Origin: Circinella minor
Lineage: Eukaryota; Mucoromycota; Mucoromycetes; Mucorales; Lichtheimiaceae
Direction of reading: 5' to 3'
DNA length: 44,805 nt
Assembly (NCBI GenBank): GCA_016758965.1
Contig: JAEPRB010000295.1
Span: 1 to 44,805, forward strand
Under the pieces are notes generated by a model that was given only the letters and a program-made list of their open reading frames with translations, searched no databases and was not told where the DNA came from. The first letter of the stretch is position 1; each line of letters opens with the position of its first letter. A program made the translations under genes and the position numbers. Positions 1 through 11,432 of this stretch are shown one piece after another.

Positions 1-268
1 AAATGACAAAATAAAAGAAAAAAAAAAAAAGAAGTTTTAAAAAATGGGAAAATTTTTTTTTTTTTTTTTTTTAAAAACATTTGCTGATTTTTTATTTTTT
101 TTTGCATAAAAAACTTCTCAAAAAAAAAAAAATCACCGAAAAAAAAAAAATGTGTAACAATAAGATGTAATTTGGATGTAACAAAAAAAAAAAAGATATG
201 TAATGATGATATATGTAAATTAAAATTACAAAAAAAAAAAAAGAAATGATGTAAGTGTTTTGGAGAAT

Positions 269-1710
269 TTACAATTTCATACCCTCAGCAGAAAAATCTT
301 GTTTCCAAATATATTCTGGTACAAAGATATCTGGATTTATAGGACAATTATATTTACAAGTATAAATATAGATGGATCCCCAATCCAATGAATCATCAGC
401 TACATGAGAAATATCTAAATAATTTAATAATGTGGATAAAATTTGAAATTCAAAAGTTCTTGGTCCACCACATTTATCACATGATGGAATTATCGTTGGT
501 TTTTGTCCTTGTTGAACCCATAATGGTTCACGATCAGGCATATCATATTCAACACGTTCATAACGAATCACTTGATCAGGATATAATCCAATTTTCAATT
601 GAAATTTCAAAAAAGATTGATCCACAGCTACTTCAGAGTTTTCATAAGCTTCATCTCCACGTAGCGCCAGCGCTGATTCCTTTGAATTTTCTCCAGTTTC
701 TCTTTTGGTATGTTCTCTTTGTTCTTCTTCTTCTTTACCATCTTCACCTTGTCCTTCTGGTTCACTTACAATTTCCATTTCTGAAAATAATCGACTTGCA
801 CGTAATTTTTGAATTTCTTGTTCTTGTTCTTTATCCATAGTAGTATTACAATATTCTTTATGATGACAACTATTCCAATCTACCATTTGATGTTGTCGTG
901 AACAATAATAAACAGATTGACATTTTCCACATGCTTTTGTACCAGCTACACCACAAATAACACATTCTTTTGGTTTAGTGAATTTTTTTGGTGTAAAATC
1001 AATAGCTACATCATTCTCTTCTTCTTCTTCATCTTCTGGTGGTGGATAATATGGGTTTTCACGAGGTAATTGACTACGGTATACTTTAAAACTATATAAT
1101 TTAAATTAGATATGAAATCCTCCCCTCCTACAATCATTCTTAGTAAAAACATACCATTGTGTCCAATCTTGTTTATGACAACCTCCATTTTTACAACAGA
1201 AAACATAAACAGTTCGATGAAAAGCTTCTTCAGGTTCGTCTTCAGGTGTATATAACTATCCATTATTATCAGTTTATTATTCAGCCCTTTTTTTTTTTTT
1301 CATAACCTCTTTTTTTTTTTTTTTTCCCCCCAGATAATAATTTAAAATACCTGTAATAACAAAATCATGGGCTCATTACAATTATTACAAGTTGTCTTTT
1401 CAACATTTAAAATATGTTCTGGATTTAACCATGCCTAATAATAATTAATTAATTATTATTTTTTTGTAGAGAAAAAAAAAAAAAAAAAAAAGTAAGTACT
1501 TGAAAAAGTAATTAATTTTATATATATATATATAAATATATACATTACAGGCTTGCCACCTGATTTACTAGGAAAAGTATCAGCTGTCAAAGGTGTTTCT
1601 GGCTCTTCACAATAACCAAGTTGAGGTGCCCATTTATCAGTAGCAACGGCTTCACTTAATTCACGTTGATCCAATTCGGAAACATCACTATCTATATCAC
1701 TATGTGACAT
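269..1710 (-). CDS. TSR4: Tsr4/PDCD2-family ribosome biogenesis protein (MYND zinc finger)
   Basis: Four exons (1710-1549, 1434-1351, 1255-1155, 1091-269) join to a 389-residue protein; all junctions are GT-AG and in frame. The N-terminus has the PDCD2 signature GYCEEPETPLT, followed by a PDCD2_N region with paired cysteines (TTCNNCNEP, FCCKNGGCHKQDW). A MYND zinc finger lies at about 159-197 (CVIC, CGKC, YYC, HHKEYC). The PDCD2_C region occupies the end. In yeast and animals this family is a dedicated chaperone of ribosomal protein uS5 (Rps2) and is needed for 40S subunit maturation. An acidic Glu/Asp and basic linker (about 200-260) separates MYND from the C-terminal domain. The start is the only ATG ahead of the first conserved block. 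Length fits the family (about 340-410). Identity is certain at family level; the role is taken from orthologues. Confidence 0.95.
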
Positions 1711-2414
1711 GGCTACTTTTATTTTGATCCCTTTGAGAGAAGGAGGGAGGGGGGATTTTGGATAGAAAAGAAGTATGTGGGGGGGGGAGGGAAAGGGTTC
1801 GAAATAAAAAATATATATTTCAACCCTAAATTTTTAATGCCAAAGCCACACACACACAAAAAACACTTCTCGAGCTTTCTATTTAGGTAAAAACTTCCAA
1901 CTAATTTCCCGTAGGACAAAAAAATCCTAAATAATTTTATAGCAATAATCTATATCATACAGATATTAGAAAAAAGGGGATATAATTTATGCCTATCTAT
2001 AAGCATTATAATCAATTAATACTTATTTTAGTTGGTTAACATGTACGTATATAATAATAATAACTTAAAAGGACAAATCAAATGGCCTCTTGTTTATATA
2101 GAATTCAACAGATCATAATGAAAAAATAAATAAATATTGTTTATAAAATTGTACATTTGCCCTTTTTTTTCTTTTTAAAAAAAAAGAGAGAGAGAGAAGT
2201 TTTGTTGTATTAATTGGGTTATATAAATTGAAAGATAATATAGCTGTACAAAAAAAAAAAAAAAAAAAAAAAGAAAGAAAAGCTGACAAGAAGGGTTATT
2301 AATGGGGGGAGGGGGTTAGGGGATTTTATGGGTGTGATGAAATTCTGAATGGTCAAAACGTTAATTTTTTTATTTTATTTTTTGAAGGAGGGGAGAGGAT
2401 TATTATTATTATTT
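1711..2414. other. Intergenic: Tsr4 promoter side and acetyl-CoA synthetase 3' flank
   Basis: No gene seen. It holds the upstream region of Tsr4 and the downstream region of the acetyl-CoA synthetase, both read on the minus strand. Homopolymer and G-rich runs (1780-1790, 2308-2330), a poly(A) run at 2251-2272 and an AG repeat near 2185-2196 are all I can see. Confidence 0.7.
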
Positions 2415-4587
2415 TTAATTATGCACCTTTAAGATCAAAGCTTCAACAACAGTGGGTTCAGCCAAAGTAGAAATATCACCCAATTGATCTTGTTCACCAT
2501 TCACAATCTTACGTAAAATACGACGCATAATTTTACCAGAACGTGTCTTGGGATGATCATTAATAATATGAACACGTTTAGGACCAGCAAATGGACCAAT
2601 CATTTTACGTACTTGAAGAATTAATTCTTTTTCCAAAGTATCATGTTGTTCAACACCAGGTTTAAGTGAAACAAAAGCATGAATACATTGACCTGTTAAA
2701 TCATCATTACCACCTACAACAGCAGCTTCAGCCACCGTTTCATGATGAACCAAAGCGGATTCAATTTCTGCAGTGGATAAACGATGACCGGAAACGTTGA
2801 TAACATCTATTTATATATATAAAGGTTAGGAAAAATAAAATAAAAACTCTTATTAGTTTAAAAAAAAAAAAAAAAACTTACCATCAACACGTCCACGAAT
2901 CCAATAATAACCATCGGAATCACGACTTGCACCATCACCACAAAAGTAATGTCCAGGATAAGGTTTAAGATAAGTATCCAAGAAACGACTATGATTATTA
3001 TGAATGGTACGTGCCATAGAAGGCCAAGGTTGGGTAATGGCCAGCACACCCGTATCTTCATCTGAAGTAATTTTCATTTCTTGACCAGTAGTAGGATCCA
3101 AAATAACAGGTTTAATACCAAAGAAAGGTAAAGTAGCTGAACCTGCTTTGGTAGGTGTAACACCAGGCAATGGGGAAATAATAATGGAACCCGTTTCTGT
3201 TTGCCAATAAGTATCCACAATAGAACATTGATCTTTACCAATCTTTTCATTATACCAATCCCAAGCTTCAGGATTAATAGGTTCACCTACAGAACCAAGA
3301 ACACGTAAAGAAGATAAATCATAACCTTCTACCCATTGATCACCTAAACGACGAAGAGCACGAATGGCTGTAGGTGCGGTATAAAATTGGGTAATCTTAT
3401 GTTTTTGAATCAAATCCCAGAAACGGGAAGGATTAGGGTAAGTAGGTGTAGATTCAAATAAGACAGTGGTAGCACCTAATGCCAAAGGACCATAAAGGAT
3501 ATAAGAATGACCCGTCACCCAACCAATATCGGCCATACAAGCATAAACATCTTCAGGATGAACATCAAAGATATATTTAACAGTAGAAGCAGCACCAAGT
3601 AAATAACCACCTGTAGTATGAAGAATACCCTTGGGAGCACCTGTCGATCCAGAAGTATATAATAAGAATAAAGGATCTTCTGCATTCATAGGTTCAGGAG
3701 CACATACAGTTCTTGCTTTACTCATTTCTTCATCCCACCATAAATCACGACCTTGTTCCCAAGGAACAACAGAACCTGTACGACGGAAAACAACAACGTG
3801 TTCAACTAATGCAGCAGCATTAGGATCACGTAAAGCATCGTCCACAATACGTTTAGTAGCAATATTTTTACCACCACGACGCCCTTCATCGGAAGTTAAA
3901 ACAAGACGAGCACCACAATCTACAACACGGTCTCGTAATGATTCAGCAGAAAAACCAGCAAAAACAACGGAATGAACAGCACCTACACGTGCACAAGCAA
4001 GACAAGCAATCAACGTTTCAGGAATCATGGGCATATAGATGGCTACATTATCCCCTTTACGAATACCCAAATTTTTTAAAACATTAGCCATGGCAGATAC
4101 TTGACGTAATAATTCACCATAAGTAATCTTGCGAACTTGATCAGGTTCATCGCCTTCATGAATAATAGCTACTTTGTCGGGATTCTTAAGAGCATGACGA
4201 TCGACACAGTTATAAGAAGCATTTAATTCACCTTCTAAAAACCAAGCGACGTCACCTGTTTCAAAAGAACCATGTTTAACAGTTTCGAATGGTTTGGACC
4301 ATGTTAATAACTCACGTGCCAACTAATAATAAAATAAAATGTTGTCAATATTTTTTTATTTGTAAAATTTCCTCCCCTCCCCTCCCCCCCCCTTTTTTTT
4401 TTTATCTTATTACTTCTTCCCCCCCCCTAATTAAATAATTACATACATTGCCAAAGAACTTTTCTGGTTGTTCAACACTTTCAGTCCACATGGACTTGTA
4501 TTGTTCAAGTGAATTTACAAAAGGTGTAGGACATTGAGCTGAATCCAAAAGACGTGCTGGAACAGGGTGAGTCTTGATAGATGACAT
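2415..4587 (-). CDS. acs1: Acetyl-CoA synthetase (acetate--CoA ligase, AMP-forming)
   Basis: Three exons (4587-4447, 4322-2882, 2806-2415) give 657 residues, the usual ACS length. It activates acetate with ATP and CoA to acetyl-CoA, feeding the glyoxylate cycle, lipid synthesis, the mevalonate pathway and protein acetylation. Visible signatures: the ACAS_N start; the P-loop-like AMP-binding motif [11 protein letters not shown] at about 269-279; [10 protein letters not shown]; the DTYWQTETG adenylate-binding core; YFCGDGA; the hinge [23 protein letters not shown]; and the C-terminal TRSGKIMRR, whose lysine (about 619) is the acetylation-controlled catalytic lysine of the family. The last intron falls inside the RVDG-DVINVSG motif. 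No organelle presequence is evident ([14 protein letters not shown]), so it is probably cytosolic or nuclear, like fungal FacA/Acs. Two E2F-like boxes and a word shared with the thiolase promoter lie upstream. Confidence 0.97.
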
Positions 4588-4623
4588 AATTTTTTTATGT
4601 TAAAAGAAGAGAAAAAAAAAAAA

Positions 4624-4642
4624 GAGAGAGAGAGAGAGAGAG
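4624..4642. repeat. (GA)n microsatellite in the ACS 5' leader
   Basis: Simple AG/GA dinucleotide run about 37 bp upstream of the acetyl-CoA synthetase start codon. On the sense strand it is a CT-rich leader, similar to the CT-rich stretch ahead of HMG-CoA reductase. Confidence 0.9.
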
Positions 4643-4826
4643 GGGAGGTTAACAGGGTAAAGTTTAAAAGAAAAAGAGAATTTTTTACTTATCTAAAAGG
4701 CTGAACCCTTTTTCTTCTTTTTTCTTTTTTTTTTTTTCGGTTGGGGGAAAAGTTATTTGGGTTGTTTGATCTGACTTATTTATTTCCAGTAAATGGATTA
4801 TAAGGAACCAAGTTTAAAATAGAGTC

Positions 4827-4864
4827 GGCGCCAAAAAATAAATAAATAATTCTAGACGCCAAAA
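4827..4864 (-). promoter_or_regulatory. Pair of E2F/MBF-like boxes upstream of ACS
   Basis: On the gene's sense strand the pair reads TTTTGGCGTC (4864-4855) and TTTTTTGGCGCC (4838-4827). They are 28 bp apart and about 240-280 bp upstream of the start codon. The second matches the E2F core TTTGGCGC; the first differs by one base. Function is inference from the motif only. Confidence 0.3.
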
Positions 4865-5141
4865 TGTTCTGCCCATATAACTTTGGTAATCTGACCATAT
4901 TAGGGTTTTTTTTTTGCATAAGTTATTATCTTGAAGATTTTAAATGATTTTTTAACTAATATATATATATATATATATATATTATAAATAATAGCTGATA
5001 CGTATTATTAAATAATATGTATTCATTTTTTTAATCTTATATATATGATACATGACATATGATATATTATTTATTTTATTCGAACTTTATCCAAAGAGAA
5101 TGATTTTAACTAGTTTTGACAGGAATGATCTCATATTTTAA

Positions 5142-5157
5142 TTCCCCGCAATTCAAA
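5142..5157 (-). promoter_or_regulatory. 16-base word shared with the thiolase promoter (copy 1)
   Basis: TTCCCCGCAATTCAAA on the plus strand. An exact copy lies at 33058-33073 upstream of the thiolase. Both genes are on the minus strand, so the word has the same orientation relative to each. This copy is about 555 bp before the ACS start codon. Could be a common regulator's site or chance. Confidence 0.3.
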
Positions 5158-6198
5158 CCATTCATTAATTACTCTTTATAGAACATTCACCGCGGCAATT
5201 TTGCTTTACATGCCATAAAACATCCCCAAACATTGTTTCACCCTTTCTGCTACTAGACCCGAGAAGTTTAATAAGTTAAATAACGCTGAGTTGGTGGGGG
5301 GGGGGAGGAGCCTTATCTTGTCATTATTTTATTATTATTGTGTCACTTTTTGTCAGGAACCGTATAAAAAGGAAAAAAGTACATGAATATCGACATTTTC
5401 ATTATGTTAAACTTCAAGGTTTGGTGGATTCGTGATGGGGGAGGGGAGGAGCAGTAACATAAGTAAGGTGTGTCGATCTTGGTTTTGTAATGTCTTGTGT
5501 TCCCCTTTCTTTTTTTTAAAAAAAATTATGTCAAAAGATGAAACCACTATCGTATTTAACCAAACTAGAATGGTTCTTTTTCTTTTTTGGTAATTAGATT
5601 GTTGTTGTTGTCGCCTCCCCCCCCTCCTAATTAACTATTTATTCACAATTAATAATTATTTAGTTTATAATTGAAATGATAATAGAACAAAAAATTTGGG
5701 GGGGGGGGTTAATAACTAATTATTATGATGATGATGCATGACACTTAATATAAAGAATAAACTGTACGTAAATTTGAATGTAATTGTTGTTATTTTTTTT
5801 TTATTTGATAATATACGTATATAGAATAAGACATTTAAAAATATTCAGGACATAATAATGCTAAAAATTGATATAATATATAGAATAATGTAACTAAGCA
5901 AAAATAAGGAAGGGACTATAATGATAAAATGAGGGGTTGTGGTGGAATGATGATATGAAAAAAAAAAAAAGGAATGAATGAATGAAATTTCTTTGTTTAT
6001 TAGAAAAAAAAAAGGAGGTAAGAGAGTTGTTATTATTTAAAAAAAAAAACACAATCAAATAAAAAGAAAGAGGTTTACTTATATACAATTATTATGCGTG
6101 CGTGCGTGTGTGTGAGTGTGTGAATGAAAAAAAAAACCAACTTTTTTTTTGAAATAAAGGAGAGAGTGAGAGAGAGATAGTTGTTTTAAAAATGAGTG

Positions 6199-8794
6199 TT
6201 ATAATGACCATTCTTCATTAGGATGATGAATCATCATACGTTGTTGTTGTTGAACAACTTTTGAAACTTGATCAATATTTTGACCTGCTTGTTGAATCAT
6301 TTTTTCAATTTCTATTATTTGACGATTTAATCCTGTTGAAGAAATCATAAGAGGTTGTGATTCATTATCCGTTGTTTCTTTTTCTTTAGTAGTAGTCCAT
6401 TCTTCCCAATGAGATAAAGGAGATGAAAAATAATCTTGTCGTTGTTGTTGATGAATTAATTTATCACTCATATAATTCATTTTACTTGCAATATATAAAT
6501 TGATTAATATTAATAACATCATACAAATTAACATGAGTTGTTGTGTTGAAGGTGGACGATTTTGTAAAACCCAATCAATACCAGTAGAAAATAATTTCAT
6601 AATTCCATTATACATTTTCTTGTTGATTTTTTGATCTTCTTCTTGTTGTTGTCGTTGATGATGATGATGTTCATGTTTGTTACTAGGGTGATAATGAGAT
6701 GAACGTTGTCGTCGACGACGATGTTGACGATGTTGTTTTGGATGTTGTTCATTATTTTGTTGTATATATTTACGAATGGCTGTATCAATACCCTTATAAT
6801 AATTGATTTGACCATCAATACATGCTTTTTCAATAGTAGCTATGTAATATATATTTATTAATTTAGTTTTTATTCTTCCTGTACTTTCTATTATAATGTT
6901 TAAAAGATAGAAACTATAAAACTTACATTTTAACCAAGATGATTTTATAAATTCAACAATCATAGTAACAAGTACACGTACTTTGCCTTGACCTGCACGC
7001 ATAATACAAATACGTGTTTTGACACAAAATGAACTACCAGAAGGAACATCTGGAGTTTGGGTTGTTATTACTTGAGTAACATAATTTTCAACATCCATAT
7101 GATGAACTTGTTCTTTTAATATACATTTAGTAGATCGAGGTCCTATAATATATATATATATATATAAATTTGAGTAACAACACAAACAAAATAAAAAACA
7201 GTAATGATTATTTTTACCTATTGCATTAGAAAGTGGTTTAATATATGTAATAGCACGTTCTGAATGAACAGATTCTCCTTTTTGCCATGGTCCAATATCC
7301 ACCTCTATATATATAAATAATGTCAATATATAATTCTTTCTTCTTAATAATAATTCCTCCCCCTCCCTTCCTTGGTTTTTTTTTTTTACCTGTATTCTTT
7401 TCAATTTCAGTTAAAAACTTTTGTAAAAAAGAACGATTGGATAAAATATTATAAACTTTTTCAATACTACCATGATACATTTGATCCATCACAGTATGAT
7501 TATAATGACCCCCATTATTATGACAATTACATCCACTACTTGTATTATTATTATTATTGATATTTAAGGATGATGAAGGTAAAGTAGAAGAAGGTTGTTT
7601 CTTGGCATCTAAATCTTTCTTGGCAGATAATTGAGATTCCGAAGCAGTTCTACGTCGATCTAATTGAAGATGGGGATGTTTTGAACTTGGTAATGTTGAT
7701 AATGAACTTTGTCTTTCATAATCATTTCTAGTTCCATAATCTATATATATATAATGTTAATAAGTTATATAAATATATATAAATAATCAAATTTCTAACC
7801 TGAAGGATGAGTCATCTTGGTAGTAGTAGGTGGAGAAAATGATGTTGGTTGTAAAAATAAATTATCTTGATCTTCTTCTATTGAATTTTCTGTATCATCA
7901 GATAATGAAGACATAGAATCATCTGTCAAAGGGTGATGATCATCATCATAATCACTTCCTACTCTTGTTAAATCACTATGAGGAGATTCTGTTATTTTTC
8001 GTTGAGATTCTCTCCATAATTGAGTGATATGATCATAAGCTTGATCACGAGAAAGAAATGAAGCAAAAAAATACTATATATATATATGTATACTAAATTA
8101 TTAGAATAAAAGTATATATTAAGTAATGAATTGATTTTACCTTTGCTTGTGATGTAGATATTTGTATTGCATTTGGAATAAAAATAGCGGTTGTTCGTTT
8201 TTCAATTTCAATAATATCTGTAAAATCAATGACAAGCTTTTGGGATGCAAAAATTATTATCTTTTTTTCTTTTTTTTTTTCTTCTAATCTTTGTTATAAT
8301 TAACTTACATTGGTTACCCAACCAAAAATATTGGCATTAAAACATATATGTGAACCAGAAATATACATTCTACCTTGAATTAAAATTTCTTTTTGTAAAG
8401 CACAACCATAATCTAATAAAATAAAAATATAATTTTTTTTGTTAAGTATCTCTCTCTCTCTCTCTCTATTCAAATAGAATATCTATTTACCATTCATAAG
8501 ATGATCTGATTCGGGTACACTTTTAAATAGTGTATGAAATTCAATATTTCTTTTTGTACTAGCAAATTTAATTATATTATCATCTGAACGTTTTGATTTT
8601 AACGGAGTTTGAAGATCGTCAATGCTTGTTATTGTTGTTGTAGTAGTAGTAGACATACTAGATCGACGTGATTGAGTAGAATTATAAGGTAAAGGAAGAT
8701 GTTTACTTGAATTATTTGTTGATTTTGATAATAAAGGTGTTGAAGTAGATGTATTATTGATTGGATTGGGTCCCAAATTAATTGATGATACCAT
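6199..8794 (-). CDS. GRAM-VASt membrane-anchored sterol transporter (LAM/Ysp family)
   Basis: Eight exons (8794-8491, 8412-8309, 8236-8141, 8073-7800, 7740-7390, 7304-7218, 7142-6927, 6839-6199) give 690 residues. A Ser/Thr-rich N-terminus is followed by a GRAM domain at about 84-190 with the hallmark DYGCALQKEILIQGRMYIS and NIFGWVTN. A Ser/Asp-rich linker follows. A VASt (StART-like) domain spans about 343-505 (GPWQKGES, TITTQTPDVPSG-type core, VEFIKSSWLKSTIE end). A basic His/Arg/Gln stretch (506-545) comes next, then one hydrophobic segment at about 577-596 (LMLICMMLLILINLYIASKM) and a 94-residue tail with an amphipathic helix. Known relatives sit in the ER at membrane contact sites and move sterol between plasma membrane and ER. 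Intron 2 ends in AAAAG and intron 4 starts with GTTAGA. Sterol specificity is inferred from the family. Confidence 0.92.
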
Positions 8795-9824
8795 GATTAT
8801 TATTATTATTATTTATTGTTCTTGTCGTGCTGTTCTTGTTGTAGTTATGCGATTGTGTTTGCAATCATAAAAAAAAAAAAAAAAGTTGAAGGAATGGAGG
8901 AATGGAAATGAAGGAGAAAATCACAACATACACACAAATTGAAAAAAAAAAGATTTGTTTTATGCAAACAGTTGTTGTTGTTATATTAAAACAAACAAAA
9001 AACAAAGAAAGTGGATAAATTTATGTTTTTAGTGGTAGATCAAACAATTCATTTGTTTTTTTTAGGGTTTTAATGATTCTTTGTTAAAGAAAGAAGAAAG
9101 AAAGAAGAAAGAAATAAATAATAAAAAAAAAAAAATCCTTTATAATTTTAGTACGTTTACAATTTTTAGATGTTCACTTTATTATTTTTTCCGTGACCCC
9201 CTCCCCTAAAAAAAAAGTTATTTTATTTATTGCAGTCAATAAAAAAAAAAAAAAAAGGGGGGGGAGGAGGAGGAGGGATTGTTAAAATTTATTTATAGTA
9301 CGATATATGTATAAAAAAAGGTATAAGGAGAAAGAGAGAGGGGGGGGTTAGAAGAAAAAACAAGGGAAAATATATAAAGTTGATCTTCTTGATTGTTTAT
9401 AATAATAAAAAAAAAAGGAGATCGACCAATTTTTTTTTATGCTTTCCAACAAAATTATTATTTTGATTATGAAACTTTTTTTTTTAAATCGTTGAATATT
9501 TTCACGTTTTACGAAACATTTTTTGAAAGGTTGTCAACTTTTTTTTTTTTTTTATCTTATTAAATAAACTCCTTATAATATAAAATAAAAAATGGGATCT
9601 CCTTTATAGTGTTGTTATTATCATTGTTTTCAATTTAGGGAAATCGATTACAACTACATCCCCTTTCTCACAAACATAATTTTGCCACTCAAAAATGATT
9701 GGGCATTGAATGACCGCAAAGATAATAACTACTTACATTGATAAAAAAAAAAAAGATATATTATAATATAATATAATAATATACATATACCTTTTTTTTT
9801 TTTTTTTTTTTTTTTTTACACGTC
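8795..9824. other. 1.0 kb divergent promoter region (sterol transporter / cyclin C)
   Basis: No gene seen. Contains numerous poly(A/T) tracts and G-rich runs (9257-9277, 9343-9349). A 26-base oligo-T run (9792-9817) ends only 7 bp before the cyclin C start codon. Confidence 0.65.
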
Positions 9825-10907
9825 ATGGCAGCAAATTATTGGGAATCTTCACAAAAGTAATTAAAATAGAAATATGAATTGGATAAAGGATTATATATAT
9901 ATATATATAACATTTATATTTCAATTATAGACAACATTGGCAATTGGATCGATGGCATTTAGTAAGGAGTAGACAAGAAGATTTAAATCATGTTTCAGAA
10001 GTTGATTATGTTAAACTCAAAATTTGGTTTTGTAGTTGTAAGTTTAATTTAATTAATATTATTCATAATTGTAATGAAACTAATTAATAATATCATGTAG
10101 TAATTCAAAAATTAGCTAAACGATTACAGCTACGACAACAAGTAGTGGCAACAGCTTTTGTATATTTTAAACGATTTTATTCAAAGTACGTAAAGTGAAC
10201 CAAAAAAAAAAAAACTTTATCCAAAAAAAGAAAAAAAAAATACTAATAATTATAATAGTAATAGTCTTAGAAAAACAGATCCAATACTTGTTTTAGTTAC
10301 ATGTGTTTATCTTGCTACTAAAATTGAAGAATGTCCTGTTCATATTAAAGTAGTTACACAAGAAGCAAAACATATTTTTCAAGGTAAACAAATATATATA
10401 TTAATATTAATATTAATTATTTAACTTTATATATTACTTACTTATATTGTTTTAGTGGATTATGGAGGATTTCCTTATGATAGTTCCAAAGTGGCAGAAT
10501 TCGAATTTTATTTATTAGAAGAACTTGAATTTTATTTAATCGTTTGGCATCCTTATCGTCCATTATTACAAATATGTGAAGAATTAGGCATGAGAGAATC
10601 AGGTGCTCAATATGCTTGGTTTATTGTCAATGATTCTTATCGAACAGATGTTTCATTACTTTATCCACCTCATATGATTGCTTTAGCAGCTATTTATATT
10701 ACCGTTGTTTTAAATCATGCTGATTTTACACCTGGATCTATTGGTGATCGTACAGATATGAGACAATGGTTTGCTGATTTAAATGTTGATATGGAAAGTA
10801 TTGTAGAAATTGCTCAAGATATTTTATCTATTTATGATGTTTGGAATAATTGGAAAGAAGAACGTATGTTACATTTGTGGAGAGAATTAAGAGCAAGACC
10901 TTCATAA
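9825..10907 (+). CDS. SSN8: Cyclin C (Mediator CDK8-module cyclin, Ssn8/Srb11)
   Basis: Five exons (9825-9856, 9931-10037, 10101-10185, 10259-10383, 10456-10907) give 266 residues. Cyclin C partners Cdk8 (Ssn3) in the Mediator kinase module and regulates RNA polymerase II transcription and stress responses in the nucleus. The start MAANYWESSQ..HWQLD is diagnostic. The first cyclin box has LRQQVVATAFVYFKRFYS, DPILVLVTCVYLATKIEE and EFEFYLLEEL. WHPYRPLLQ leads into the second cyclin fold (VNDSYRTDVSLLYPP, IALAAIYI, RQWFADLNVDME). Exon 1 is only 32 nt. The fourth exon could instead begin at 10265 (two residues shorter); 10259 matches the human spacing better. Two AATAAA words follow the stop (10921, 10983), and the second abuts the next gene's start. 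Confidence 0.95.
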
Positions 10908-10920
10908 TAATTATTATATA

Positions 10921-10926
10921 AATAAA
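10921..10926 (+). terminator. AATAAA poly(A)-signal-like word after cyclin C
   Basis: Canonical hexamer 14 bp after the cyclin C stop codon. A second AATAAA at 10983-10988 ends 2 bp before the Swi5 ATG. Polyadenylation use is inferred. Confidence 0.4.
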
Positions 10927-10990
10927 CCAACCTCTTTTTTATTATTATTATTATTATTAAACTCCTCTTTTCATCTCTTTTCAATAAATT

Positions 10991-11432
10991 ATGGATAAGA
11001 AAAAAAAGGTGAATTATATATTAAACTTTAAAAATAGATAGAGTTATTAATATATATATATTATAGCAAATTCAAGATCTTCGTTTGGAATATGAAGTTT
11101 TATCCAATGAATTACAGTAAATTATTATTATTATTAAGTTGATACAATTGTTTACGTATAATTTAATTACATAATGAAATATAATGTATATAGAATGAAT
11201 GAAAAAGAGGCTTCACAAATGCTTCAACAACGTATTCGTTTATTACATGAATATAATGATCTTAAAGATACTGCTACTATGTTAATTGGGATGGTAAGAT
11301 AATAATAAATCTCCCATTAAATACGTATACTTAAAAAAAAACTTTTAATTATTTTAGTATGCTCAAAAGACTGGTAAAACATTACAAGAAGTGTATGAAC
11401 AATTTAATATAAATTCAAATATGGATGAATAA
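10991..11432 (+). CDS. swi5: Swi5/Sae3-type recombination mediator
   Basis: A small gene of four exons (10991-11008, 11067-11116, 11194-11293, 11358-11432) encoding 80 residues, about the size of S. pombe Swi5. The first exon is only 18 nt (MDKKKK). A short coiled coil (IQDLRLEYEVLSNELQ) is followed by the conserved C-terminal half RIRLLHEYNDLKDTATMLIGM and GKTLQEVYEQFNI, the region that defines the family. With Sfr1 or Mei5, Swi5 proteins stimulate Rad51/Dmc1 strand exchange in homologous recombination and meiosis. It is unrelated to the yeast transcription factor of the same name. Its start lies 83 bp after the cyclin C stop with an AATAAA just 2 bp upstream, so transcription may read through from cyclin C or initiate within that gene's end. 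Confidence 0.88.

Larger units (their letters stand above)
4588..6198. other. 1.6 kb intergenic region upstream of acetyl-CoA synthetase
   Basis: No gene recognised. It holds a GA microsatellite (4624-4642), a TA tract (4960-4982), a plus-strand TATA-like box (5363-5370) not followed by a convincing gene, and long A/T and G runs. Base composition is more mixed at 5140-5480 than in the rest of the gap. That patch could be the true control region of the synthetase gene (minus strand, left side) or a small non-coding transcript. The right end is the 3' flank of the GRAM-VASt gene. Confidence 0.6.

Noticed and set aside
3631..3975. Plus-strand open stretch of 114 codons opposite acetyl-CoA synthetase
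   Set aside because: It lies inside the strongly conserved minus-strand synthetase exon; composition and lack of any motif mark it as an antisense shadow.
5363..5455. Small plus-strand gene after a TATA-like box
   Set aside because: The only frame gives 24 codons ending in Gly/Glu from a G-run; no splice sites or homology support it.
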